Assembly: GCA_902158735.1 (NCBI GenBank)
Contig: CABGHG010000109.1
Coordinates: forward strand, 1 to 6,018
Direction of reading: 5' to 3'
Length of the DNA stretch: 6,018 nt
DNA from: Candidatus Methanolliviera sp. GoM_oil
GTDB lineage: Archaea; Halobacteriota; Methanoliparia; Methanoliparales; Methanoliparaceae
Shown: positions 1 to 6,018 of the stretch, one piece after another
Numbering within the stretch: position 1 is the stretch's first letter
How the letters are laid out: each line of letters begins with the position of its first letter
The notes under the pieces: model-generated
The model's input: only the letters and a program-made list of their open reading frames with translations
What the model was told of the DNA's origin: nothing
The model's database searches: none
Made by a program: the position numbers and the translations under genes

Positions 1-1036
1 CTTCCGGCATGTAGAGGAGTGTTGCCAACCCCTCAACGATGATCTTAAAGCCCACCTCGCTTACTTCGTCTTTAGAAAACATTTTCTCCGCTTCTTTGAG
101 TATCTTTTTGTAATCTCGCCATATCATACTGCCGAAGGGGCACTCAAAGATGGCATTGACGGATGGTATCTCTATCAACGGCACCCCATTCCACTCGAGG
201 CTCCTCTCCAAAAATTTATTCATCAGTATATCCATCCAACCGGGGGCATCTTCCTCTGTATCATATCCTTCGTAGACTGCTATACCCCTATCTCTTGGAT
301 TTTCTATGAATGCGATCGTGTCTCCATATCTTGATAATATCTTTGCCATCCTCTCGGATAGCGTTCTTATATAGAGTACCGTTTCTCGATCCCTTTTTTC
401 GAGAATTTCTTCGTCGTTTATTTCATCAAATTTCAACTCAAACAATTTTTTTCTCATATCTTTAAGAATGGAAAAGTCTAATACACTTGGCTCCATCAAC
501 TTCTTCTCTATCAGATCAAAAACCGTAAAATATACCTTATAATTCTTAATACTTATTCCAGCCACATGTTTTGGTTTATTTACCATTGGATCTCTCTTAT
601 TAACCTCTATATCCAATAGATAGGTACCATTTCTGTATAAATTTGCCTTCCCAAACGAGAGCTCGCCCCTCATTGCGTCAAAGATATATTCCATCCCTCC
701 TGATTGAAAGGAGAGGTATCCCGTCGCTTCACCTTCGGAGTCGAGAGAAAATTGAATTTTTATAAATATCTTCTCATTTTTCATCTTATCTTCTTTTATT
801 ACTGGCTGGCAGTCTCTTTTGAAATCCAACATCAAAGGAATGCTGGATAATTTGGACCTCTTTGCCAGCGAGGCCATGTTTTTCCCAATACCGTCCGATA
901 AGAAGGTTTCTATCTTTGCCCTCTTCTCTCTCTGAACGAGACGGTATATACGTTCCCCCTCATCTATCGCCTCATCCAATTTTTTTTGATCTTCTTCCTT
1001 CACGATCAAGACGCATCTGACCGTTCTTTTTACCAT
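1..1036 (-). CDS. TnpB/Cas12-like protein with degenerate RuvC active site (3' end cut by window edge)
   Basis: An open frame of 345 codons runs from an ATG at 1036 through the left edge with no stop, so the C-terminus is missing. The order of elements follows TnpB (OrfB of IS200/IS605). A basic N-terminal strand and helix (residues 3-34) resembles the TnpB start. A beta-rich wedge-like region (about 66-146) contains IPLMLDFKRD and ANLYRNGTYLLDIEV. HVAGISIKN (157-165) sits at the RuvC-I position, where families have GIDxG, so Asp is replaced by Ser162. A helix (225-238) is followed by IAFIEN with Glu245 at RuvC-II. FLERSLEWNGVPLIEIPSVN (275-294) matches the stretch before the zinc ribbon, but only Cys299 remains of the usual CxxC pairs. 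DEVSEVGFKIIVEGL (323-337) aligns with the RuvC-III motif DRDxNAAxNI, with Val325 at the catalytic Asp. The start codon lies inside the carS end (7-bp overlap), with GGAG only 2 nt upstream. Inference: a nuclease-dead, possibly domesticated TnpB relative. The family call rests on motif reading only, and its function is unknown. Confidence 0.62.
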   Translation of the reverse strand, partial: MVKRTVRCVLIVKEEDQKKLDEAIDEGERIYRLVQREKRAKIETFLSDGIGKNMASLAKRSKLSSIPLMLDFKRDCQPVIKEDKMKNEKIFIKIQFSLDSEGEATGYLSFQSGGMEYIFDAMRGELSFGKANLYRNGTYLLDIEVNKRDPMVNKPKHVAGISIKNYKVYFTVFDLIEKKLMEPSVLDFSILKDMRKKLFELKFDEINDEEILEKRDRETVLYIRTLSERMAKILSRYGDTIAFIENPRDRGIAVYEGYDTEEDAPGWMDILMNKFLERSLEWNGVPLIEIPSVNAIFECPFGSMIWRDYKKILKEAEKMFSKDEVSEVGFKIIVEGLATLLYMPE

Positions 1037-1560
1037 GGCTCCTTCTTAACCCCCATCTTATAACCGATGATATTCATAGATATATGCAGAAGTGGTGTCA
1101 TTACTAACACAACTACAATTATCTGAGGTTTGAAGTTGTATAAAAACCATACCCTTACGAAGATGAGGCATAAGAGCCATGAGCCGAAGACGAGATCGAG
1201 TTGATCCACAACTGGAAGAGAAGCTCCGCGCCTAAGACCAAATCTTCTCTTAAAGAAACTTTTGCACAAATCTCCCAAGAGGGCGCCGAAAGAGAGGCAG
1301 AAGAGTGCGGGCAAGACGAAAGATGGAAGCCCCATCCTTGAAGATATGAGATTTTGCATTAATCCAATCGCGATACCGCATAAAGTCCCAAAGATGAGTC
1401 CCCTAAACGTCTTACCGTCCCCAAATATCCGATAACCGTCTTTTAACTTCTTTCCAAGATCTATAGGTCTTCCCCCGCCGAAGAGTGCTGCTGCGGGGTT
1501 CGGCACGTAAGCAGGAAGCATGAGCCAGATACCTAGTATTATCAGATGTAATATGTTCAT
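1030..1560 (-). CDS. carS: CDP-archaeol synthase (CTP:2,3-di-O-geranylgeranylglyceryl phosphate cytidylyltransferase)
   Basis: CarS is the membrane enzyme that transfers CMP from CTP to unsaturated archaetidic acid. It gives CDP-archaeol, the branch point for all archaeal polar head groups. The 176-residue length is typical. Family signatures are intact: P16 and N21, GGGRPIDLG (28-36), the nucleotide and metal-binding stretch DGYRIFGDGKTFRG (41-54), GDLCKSFFKRRFG (96-108) and DQLD (119-122). Five hydrophobic segments (about 2-20, 53-71, 79-97, 121-141, 146-165) fit the five-helix fold known for CarS. The ATG at 1560 has no Shine-Dalgarno sequence before it. A TATA-like box about 26 nt upstream suggests a leaderless transcript. 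The TnpB-like gene downstream starts within the last codons of carS, so the two are probably co-transcribed. The gene diverges from tes. Confidence in the family is high; CTP and substrate specificity come from family knowledge. Confidence 0.95.
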   Translation of the reverse strand: MNILHLIILGIWLMLPAYVPNPAAALFGGGRPIDLGKKLKDGYRIFGDGKTFRGLIFGTLCGIAIGLMQNLISSRMGLPSFVLPALFCLSFGALLGDLCKSFFKRRFGLRRGASLPVVDQLDLVFGSWLLCLIFVRVWFLYNFKPQIIVVVLVMTPLLHISMNIIGYKMGVKKEPW

Positions 1561-1580
1561 CGATAGAGATTAGATTATAG

Positions 1581-1590
1581 TAAATAAAAA
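1581..1590 (-). promoter_or_regulatory. TATA-like box of the carS promoter
   Basis: Read on the minus strand, this stretch is TTTTTATTTA, an AT-rich archaeal box A candidate centred about 26 nt upstream of the carS ATG. That spacing would put transcription start at or next to the A of the start codon. It agrees with the absence of any purine-rich ribosome-binding sequence before carS. It lies beside the tes TATA box, so the two preinitiation complexes could compete. The call rests on composition and spacing only. Confidence 0.45.
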
Positions 1591-1600
1591 CTTTTAAATT
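1591..1600 (+). promoter_or_regulatory. TATA-like box of the tes promoter
   Basis: CTTTTAAATT, preceded by an A-rich run that could be the TFB-recognition element, is the best TATA-like sequence in the 67-bp gap between carS and tes. Its centre is about 26 nt before position 1622, which predicts a transcript with a leader of only about 5-7 nt ahead of the ATG at 1628. A GGT at 1620-1622 is the only faint ribosome-binding resemblance. The core TTTAAA is palindromic and could also be read on the other strand. Confidence 0.5.
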
Positions 1601-1627
1601 GTATCGCATTTGATAGATCGGTAGAAT

Positions 1628-3157
1628 ATGAAGACATATCAGAGCGACATTCAAAAAGGGCTCCCCAAGAAGACAAAATCTTTCTGTCCAATATGTAATA
1701 AGCCTTTAGAGGCATCCATCTATGAGAAAGACGGAAAGGTGATGATCAGCAAAAGATGTCCCGAAGATGGGTATTTTGAAGATGTCTATTGGTCGGATGT
1801 TGGGATGTACCTGTGGGCGGAGAAGTTTGCCTATGATGGAAAGATCGATAAGACGCATCATAAGATCGAAGAAGGATGCCCTTACGATTGTGGCCTATGC
1901 AAAGAACATCTGAGTAGTACTATATTAGCGAACATAGATGTAACGAACAGATGTAACTTGAACTGCAGTTTTTGTTTTGCAAATGCCAACGCGAGGGGAT
2001 ACGTCTATGAGCCGACATTTGAACAGGTGGTGGAGATGTTGACGGCTTTGAGGGAGGAAAAGCCCGTACCTTGTACGGCAGTACAATTTGCTGGAGGAGA
2101 ACCGACGCTCAAAGAGGATATATTTGATATGATAAGAACTGCCAAGGAGATGGGTTTCTCTCAGGTTCAGCTCGCCACGAATGGGATAAAGATGAAAGAT
2201 CCAAATTTCGTGAAAAGATTGAGAGACGCAGGTTTAAGCACAGTTTATCTTCACTTCGATGGGCTTACAAAGGACGTCGAACCTTACATCGATGTAAGGA
2301 AAGAAGTTATTGAAAATTGCAGGAAGGTCGATCAGGGAGTAGTTCTAGTTCCAACCATAATTAAGGGTTTCAATGATCATCAGATTGGAGATATGATAAA
2401 ATTTGCCGCGATGAATATAGATGTTATAAGAGGCGTGAACTTTCAACCTATCTCTTTTAGTGGGCGAGCAACACACGATGAGAGAAAGGAGAAGCGATAC
2501 ACCATCCCAGATCTGGCAAAGGATATAGAGGAACAGACAGATGGGAAAATAATGAAGAAGGATTTCTATCCCGTCCCTTGTGTCGTTCCAATAAGCAAAT
2601 TGGTCGAGGTCTATAAGGGGAAACCGCAGATAGAGTTCAGCGCGCATCCCCACTGTGGGATGGCAACATACATATTCGTCAATGATGGAGATCCAGATGA
2701 TCTGATCCCTATCAACAGATTCGTAAATGTCGATAAATTTTTTGAGACGATAGAAGAGATGACGGATGATCTAAAGAAAGGGGGTCTTCTCAATAAAGGT
2801 AGGGCAGTTAAGAGAGGGTTAGAGATATTGTATAAATACATAGACAACAAAAAGAAGCCAAAGTCATTAAGATTCAGAAAATTGCTTGAGACGATACTTT
2901 TAAATCAAAATTATAAAAGTTTGGGGGATTTTCATGAAACTGCTCTCTTCGTGGGGAGTATGCACTTTCAAGACATCTACAATATCGATATTGAAAGGGT
3001 TAAGCGATGTGTGATACACTACGCTACGCCGGACCCGGAGCGAAGAATAATTCCTTTCTGTGCATATAATACGATATACAGAGATAAGATAGAGAGAAAA
3101 TATGCAGTTCCAATAGATGAATGGAGAAGGGAACATATAGGGGATGAAGGGGTATGA
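1628..3157 (+). CDS. tes: Radical SAM tetraether lipid synthase (Tes; GDGT/macrocyclic archaeol synthase)
   Basis: Tes uses 5'-deoxyadenosyl radicals to join the terminal methyl carbons of archaeol chains, producing macrocyclic archaeol and membrane-spanning tetraethers. The 509-residue protein has the radical SAM cluster motif RCNLNCSFC (Cys109, 113, 116), the SAM-binding GGEP (156-159) and the ATNG strand (183-186). The N-terminal cysteines typical of the family are present: Cys20 and Cys23 in CPIC, Cys44 in RCPEDG, and Cys84, Cys88 and Cys91 in CPYDCGLC. The characterised homologue MJ0619 uses extra cysteines for auxiliary iron-sulfur clusters and a rubredoxin-like iron. Further cysteines at 318, 343, 461 and 478 are candidate ligands. 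NFQPISFSGR (271-280) and HPHCGMATYIF (340-350) are, to my reading, family-typical blocks. The ATG at 1628 is chosen because the first Cys pair follows at a normal distance and a TATA-like box lies just upstream. Divergence from carS supports the lipid role. A paralogue with another coupling preference cannot be excluded. Confidence 0.88.
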   Translation: MKTYQSDIQKGLPKKTKSFCPICNKPLEASIYEKDGKVMISKRCPEDGYFEDVYWSDVGMYLWAEKFAYDGKIDKTHHKIEEGCPYDCGLCKEHLSSTILANIDVTNRCNLNCSFCFANANARGYVYEPTFEQVVEMLTALREEKPVPCTAVQFAGGEPTLKEDIFDMIRTAKEMGFSQVQLATNGIKMKDPNFVKRLRDAGLSTVYLHFDGLTKDVEPYIDVRKEVIENCRKVDQGVVLVPTIIKGFNDHQIGDMIKFAAMNIDVIRGVNFQPISFSGRATHDERKEKRYTIPDLAKDIEEQTDGKIMKKDFYPVPCVVPISKLVEVYKGKPQIEFSAHPHCGMATYIFVNDGDPDDLIPINRFVNVDKFFETIEEMTDDLKKGGLLNKGRAVKRGLEILYKYIDNKKKPKSLRFRKLLETILLNQNYKSLGDFHETALFVGSMHFQDIYNIDIERVKRCVIHYATPDPERRIIPFCAYNTIYRDKIERKYAVPIDEWRREHIGDEGV

Positions 3158-3175
3158 ATGGGTTTACCACTTAAG

Positions 3176-3210
3176 AAAGCCTCGCCCTTCAGGGCGGGGA
3201 GTATGTCAGG
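3176..3210 (+). mobile_element. Solo IS200/IS605-type right-end / omega-RNA 3' hairpin
   Basis: An 8-bp stem (CCTCGCCC at 3180-3187, GGGCGGGG at 3192-3199, one T-G pair that is G-U compatible in RNA) with a TTCA loop is flanked by AAAG before and AGTATGTCAG after. The GCC(C/T)CGCCCTTCAGGGCGGGGAG(G)ATGTCA layout is one I recognise from the 3' ends of many IS200/IS605 tnpB genes, where it forms the transposon end and the scaffold end of the omega-RNA. In that orientation tnpB should lie to the left on the plus strand. Instead the stem begins 22 bp after the tes stop codon, and no left end or transposase is visible here. It is much richer in GC than its surroundings. Alternatively it is a structure shared by the convergent 3' ends, but no T-tract follows on either strand to make a standard archaeal terminator. 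Confidence 0.6.
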
Positions 3211-3263
3211 ATTCTGAAATTTATCCACGGCAAAATTTGGCTTGATATCGGAAGACACAAATC

Positions 3264-5675
3264 TTATGCGATACCTCTCTGATAACTACTCTTACGTTTG
3301 TGGAAGATATTGTTTAGAATTTTTGGTATCACCAGCAATAACCAAGATGGTGTCCCCATCCATCTTATCGTAAGTTGCCTTTTGAAGACCTTCTCGAATA
3401 ATTTTTTCTTCTCGTCAACGGCCTCCTCCTCTAGATCTCTATCTCCTGATACTAAACATCCCAATACCACCTCTTTTGGGCTGGTTTTCACATCGATATC
3501 TTTGACGATTGAAGCATGCGAAGCATCTATCCCATCGGCGATTCTTAGGATGGAGGAGAGAATTTTAACTTTCTCTCTGTCGCCTGAATTGAGTTGTGCA
3601 AAATTGTAATGTGCTTTACTGGGAAGGCTTCTTCTGTGGTATCGAGCGATGCTTCCAATGATATATCTTTCTCTCGACGTGAATGGAAACTCCACCTCGT
3701 TGAGAATAAGCCGCAAGGACGCTTTGTGATGATCCTTTTGACCTTGAGACCAACCTATATCGTGAAGAATTGCCGCGCATTCCAACCAATATCGTTCCTC
3801 CTCACCCAATAAATGCAGATCACCCATCTGGTCGAAGATCGTGAGTGATAACTTTCTCACATGGTCAGAATGCACTTGATCGACATCATATTTTGCCGCA
3901 ATATTTCGTATCTTCTCTGTATTTCTTTCGATTTTCAATTCCTTTCCACTTGTATTTTTTCTCTCGTTTTCCTCTTCCATGATCGTATCTAAAGAGACGC
4001 CTCTCAGAAACATCTGCGCGAAGTTCTCGGGAAGTTTCCTCTTCCTTATCGCATCAGCAGCGCCCTCTACATCGTAATCTATCATGATATGCTCAACAGA
4101 AAATGGATTGCTACCCATAATTGTGTATGTAGCCCTTCTATCTCCTTGCTCTGGTCTTCCAACGCTCCCGGGGTTGATGAATGTGACATCCTCTACTTTC
4201 CGAGAGAACTGCAGATGTGAGTGAGCTGAGATGATAATATCTGCATTGGCAATTGATGTAAGCTCTTTTAACCTCTCTTCGGGGGTGTCGAGGGTCAAAT
4301 GCTCATCGATTGATTCTGGGCTTCCATGAACCATTAGCATAATTTTTTCACCTCTTTTAATTCTCATCTCAGTATTCAACGAGCGGAGATAATCTAAAGA
4401 GGATTTAGAGAGGTTTTTTCCTGCATACTCAAAGGATAACTGTTTTTCAGTCTTAATCTTCTTTCTCTTCTTCTCTTCCCTCTTCCTGATTACCTTGAGG
4501 TCGTAGTTGCCAATAACGCTTAGGATATTACTTGAAGATAGTATCTGAACAACTTCATCGGGAAAGGCACCGTATCCCACAAAGTCTCCGGCATTGAGAA
4601 AGATATCTGCGCCACGGTTCTTTGCATCTTCCATCACCGCGTTTAATGCATGGAGATTGGCATGTACATCTGCGATGATCGCGATCTTCGGATAGTCCTC
4701 TGGAGGCAGAACTAAAAGACTTATTATCTCCTTTAGACGGTCGAAGAATTTCCCCTCCTTATTTTCATCCCAAAGCAGGACAAAATCCGCATAGAGCGAC
4801 TTTCGCCTCCCTTTTATCCTCTCCAAGAAGAGTAAAAGATCATCTTCTATCTCCTTTACTCTCCCACCATCACCTTCTAAGAGAATTTCTTCTTTCGTCT
4901 CTTTAATAAAATTTGGAATGTGCTCCATCCAGACATCACAGTCATGCATATCTCCAAGTACGTCTTGTAGTTGCTTGATCACCGATATCTCTTCTTTGAT
5001 CTCGTTGGGATAGAGTTTTTGGAAAACTTCCATTGTGTATCGCAACCTTTTTGCGGCGATCCTCATCTTGTGATGTTTAAGCGCTTCCTCTTCGTGATGG
5101 ACACATCCCTCCATATCTAAAAGATCGTTAATCTTTGCCGATATATTTGCTTCCGCCTTTAGATATACTACCGGTGGAATACCAGACGCTTCATTATCTT
5201 CTGATCTCTTTATAATATCCTCGCATGCTTCCATCATCTCTTCAACGACACTAGATCCCTTCATTTCGTCGAGAGTATCGATGACTTCAGGCTGCATACC
5301 GTTTCGCCTCTCTTTATGTTTGAATAGTAAAAACTCGATACCTTTTCGCATCTCTTCGTCGCCGAGTTTCCCCAACTCTTTTCCGATGAAATCGATCTGA
5401 ACGTCAGCATCTCTAGCCATGCCAAGCGACTGAGTGATCTTTTTTATCTCTGTTTTCCATCTTTTGTAGTTCTTCTTTTTAAAACATTCTTTGAAGATGG
5501 GCATTGCCGCCCGTATCCTGCGTGAGGCAACTCTCGTCTTATGGACATATTCTATATCATCCCCTTGCTCTACCCCCTCCGCCTGTTTCTCCAGAGCTTT
5601 TAGGAGTCTCGTAAGTATATTAGCACCGAAGATACAATAGCTAAAATCTGCATCATCTATCTTACTTTTCATCAT
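3264..5675 (-). CDS. CHAD - metallophosphoesterase - Ppx-type HD fusion protein
   Basis: This 803-residue protein, apparently cytosolic, has three domains. Residues about 12-315 are a CHAD domain, a polyphosphate-binding helical domain. Its two basic signature helices are VHKTRVASRRIRAAM (44-58) and HKMRIAAKRLRYTMEVF (202-218), followed by LQDVLGDMHDCD (236-247). Residues about 329-535 are a calcineurin-like metallophosphoesterase with DxH (D336, H338), GDFVGYG (363-369), GNYD (389-392), H450, SAHSH (H485, H487) and NPGSVGRP (501-508). Residues about 595-785 match the C-terminal HD domain of exopolyphosphatase/GppA, with H605, HD (H638, D639), HHKAS (649-653), ARYHRRSLP (677-685) and ADGID (713-717). 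The metal-binding set looks complete in both hydrolase domains. The Ppx N-terminal ATPase-fold catalytic domain is absent. A charged linker (about 536-595) separates the last two domains. The tandem ATG at 5675 overlaps ppk by 14 bp, with AGAGG 8 nt upstream. Inference: polyphosphate binding coupled to phosphoester hydrolysis; the actual substrates are unknown. Confidence 0.87.
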   Translation of the reverse strand: MMKSKIDDADFSYCIFGANILTRLLKALEKQAEGVEQGDDIEYVHKTRVASRRIRAAMPIFKECFKKKNYKRWKTEIKKITQSLGMARDADVQIDFIGKELGKLGDEEMRKGIEFLLFKHKERRNGMQPEVIDTLDEMKGSSVVEEMMEACEDIIKRSEDNEASGIPPVVYLKAEANISAKINDLLDMEGCVHHEEEALKHHKMRIAAKRLRYTMEVFQKLYPNEIKEEISVIKQLQDVLGDMHDCDVWMEHIPNFIKETKEEILLEGDGGRVKEIEDDLLLFLERIKGRRKSLYADFVLLWDENKEGKFFDRLKEIISLLVLPPEDYPKIAIIADVHANLHALNAVMEDAKNRGADIFLNAGDFVGYGAFPDEVVQILSSSNILSVIGNYDLKVIRKREEKKRKKIKTEKQLSFEYAGKNLSKSSLDYLRSLNTEMRIKRGEKIMLMVHGSPESIDEHLTLDTPEERLKELTSIANADIIISAHSHLQFSRKVEDVTFINPGSVGRPEQGDRRATYTIMGSNPFSVEHIMIDYDVEGAADAIRKRKLPENFAQMFLRGVSLDTIMEEENERKNTSGKELKIERNTEKIRNIAAKYDVDQVHSDHVRKLSLTIFDQMGDLHLLGEEERYWLECAAILHDIGWSQGQKDHHKASLRLILNEVEFPFTSRERYIIGSIARYHRRSLPSKAHYNFAQLNSGDREKVKILSSILRIADGIDASHASIVKDIDVKTSPKEVVLGCLVSGDRDLEEEAVDEKKKLFEKVFKRQLTIRWMGTPSWLLLVIPKILNNIFHKRKSSYQRGIA

Positions 5676-6018
5676 GCCAAATTCCTCTATTCTCGATCAA
5701 CCAGACTTGTGAGTTTAATCTCTCCTCGTCGGAATCGGAGGTCTGGGTAACCTTCTCGTAAGTCCCATCGGGAAGAAGGCGTCTTGCCTTTACGTTATCC
5801 TTCAGGTGAATATTCAACATATTCTTGATTATCGCCGTCTTGATCTTTGGATCAGGAACATCCAAGAGGACCTCAACCCTGCGATTAAGATTTCTATACA
5901 TCATGTCTGCGCTACCTATTAGCACTTCCTCATCACCTCCATTCCTAAAGTAATAGATCCTAACGTGTTCGAGGAACCGTCCGATTATTGATGTTACATT
6001 TATCTTCTCACTCACGCC
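5662..6018 (-). CDS. ppk: Polyphosphate kinase 1, C-terminal part (5' end outside window)
   Basis: PPK1 reversibly polymerises the gamma-phosphate of ATP into inorganic polyphosphate. The last 118 codons are visible. They carry the C2-domain block IIGRFLEHVRIYYF, then NGGDEEVLIGSADMMYRNLNRR and RVEVLLDV, and finally VKARRLLPDG, all conserved in PPK1. The His in FLEH (codon 5965-5967) corresponds, by motif and distance from the C-terminus, to E. coli His592, one of the two essential histidines. The GTG at 6013-6015 is an internal Val codon of the conserved GVSE stretch and not a start; the gene continues beyond the right edge. Its stop lies inside the start of the CHAD-MPE-HD gene (14-bp overlap), so the two are probably translated from one polyphosphate operon transcript, with ppk first. 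Gene identity is firm; completeness upstream cannot be judged. Confidence 0.93.
   Translation of the reverse strand, partial: GVSEKINVTSIIGRFLEHVRIYYFRNGGDEEVLIGSADMMYRNLNRRVEVLLDVPDPKIKTAIIKNMLNIHLKDNVKARRLLPDGTYEKVTQTSDSDEERLNSQVWLIENRGIWHDEK

Noticed and set aside
2345..2653. Antisense open frames inside tes
   Set aside because: They are shadows of tes codon usage, with no promoter, ribosome-binding site or recognisable protein motif.
3019..3258. Minus-strand frame running through the hairpin into tes
   Set aside because: It overlaps the well-supported tes gene antisense. Its peptide across the hairpin is the kind of spurious translation that IS605 end sequences produce, and it shows no domain-like pattern.
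3158..3263. The hairpin between tes and the fusion gene as a simple bidirectional terminator
   Set aside because: It sits in the right place for convergent genes, but no T-run follows the stem on either strand, archaeal termination relies mainly on T-tracts, and the exact sequence matches IS605-type ends better. A secondary terminator role remains possible.
3298..3812. Plus-strand open frames opposite the HD domain
   Set aside because: They lie fully antisense to a conserved coding region and have low-complexity Ser-rich translations with no family resemblance.
4498..4512. GNYD in the metallophosphoesterase instead of GNHD, as a lost catalytic His
   Set aside because: As I recall, relatives with the GDxVGYG and NPGSVG motifs commonly vary at this position, and all other metal ligands are present, so this is probably a subfamily trait and not inactivation.
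6013..6015. GTG as the start of a small stand-alone 117-residue gene
   Set aside because: The codon falls inside the conserved GVSE stretch of PPK1 and the frame stays open to the window edge, so the gene is a truncated view of full-length ppk.
1..6018. CRISPR arrays, tRNA or rRNA genes
   Set aside because: No regularly spaced direct repeats, cloverleaf-like blocks or rRNA-like conserved stretches were seen on either strand. The window is almost entirely coding.

Overview
The window reads as archaeal chromosome, most likely euryarchaeal. Two genes point to this: carS (CDP-archaeol synthase), known only from archaeal ether-lipid synthesis, and a divergent radical SAM gene that I recognise as tetraether lipid synthase (Tes). 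Start regions also fit: the two divergent lipid genes have TATA-like boxes about 26 nt upstream of near-leaderless starts, while downstream operon genes overlap and use Shine-Dalgarno-like purine runs. A polyphosphate kinase gene would suit a methanogen/ANME/Archaeoglobus-type lineage, but the sequence alone does not fix the taxon.

Layout, left to right. (1) Positions 1-1036, minus strand: a 3'-truncated gene, open through the left edge, whose protein follows the layout of TnpB (IS200/IS605 RNA-guided nuclease, ancestor of Cas12). Two of the three RuvC catalytic acidic residues and most of the zinc ribbon look lost. It starts inside the end of carS, so it appears to be a cargo gene of the carS operon. 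(2) 1030-1560, minus: carS. (3) 1561-1627: a compact divergent promoter region. (4) 1628-3157, plus: tes, the radical SAM enzyme that joins archaeol tails into tetraethers. (5) 3158-3263: a convergent intergenic gap holding a GC-rich hairpin that closely resembles the right-end/omega-RNA 3' hairpin of IS200/IS605 elements, without a transposase beside it. (6) 3264-5675, minus: an 803-residue fusion of a CHAD domain, a metallophosphoesterase domain and an exopolyphosphatase-type HD domain. (7) 5662-6018, minus: the C-terminal end of polyphosphate kinase 1, cut by the right edge.

Two functional themes emerge. carS and tes act at successive stages of membrane-lipid synthesis and share a promoter region. 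ppk and the CHAD-MPE-HD gene overlap and form a polyphosphate operon in which one protein makes polyphosphate and its partner probably binds it and hydrolyses phosphoesters. The most unusual items are the apparently nuclease-dead TnpB-like protein coupled to carS, the solitary IS605-type hairpin about 2.1 kb away, and the three-domain polyphosphate-associated fusion.
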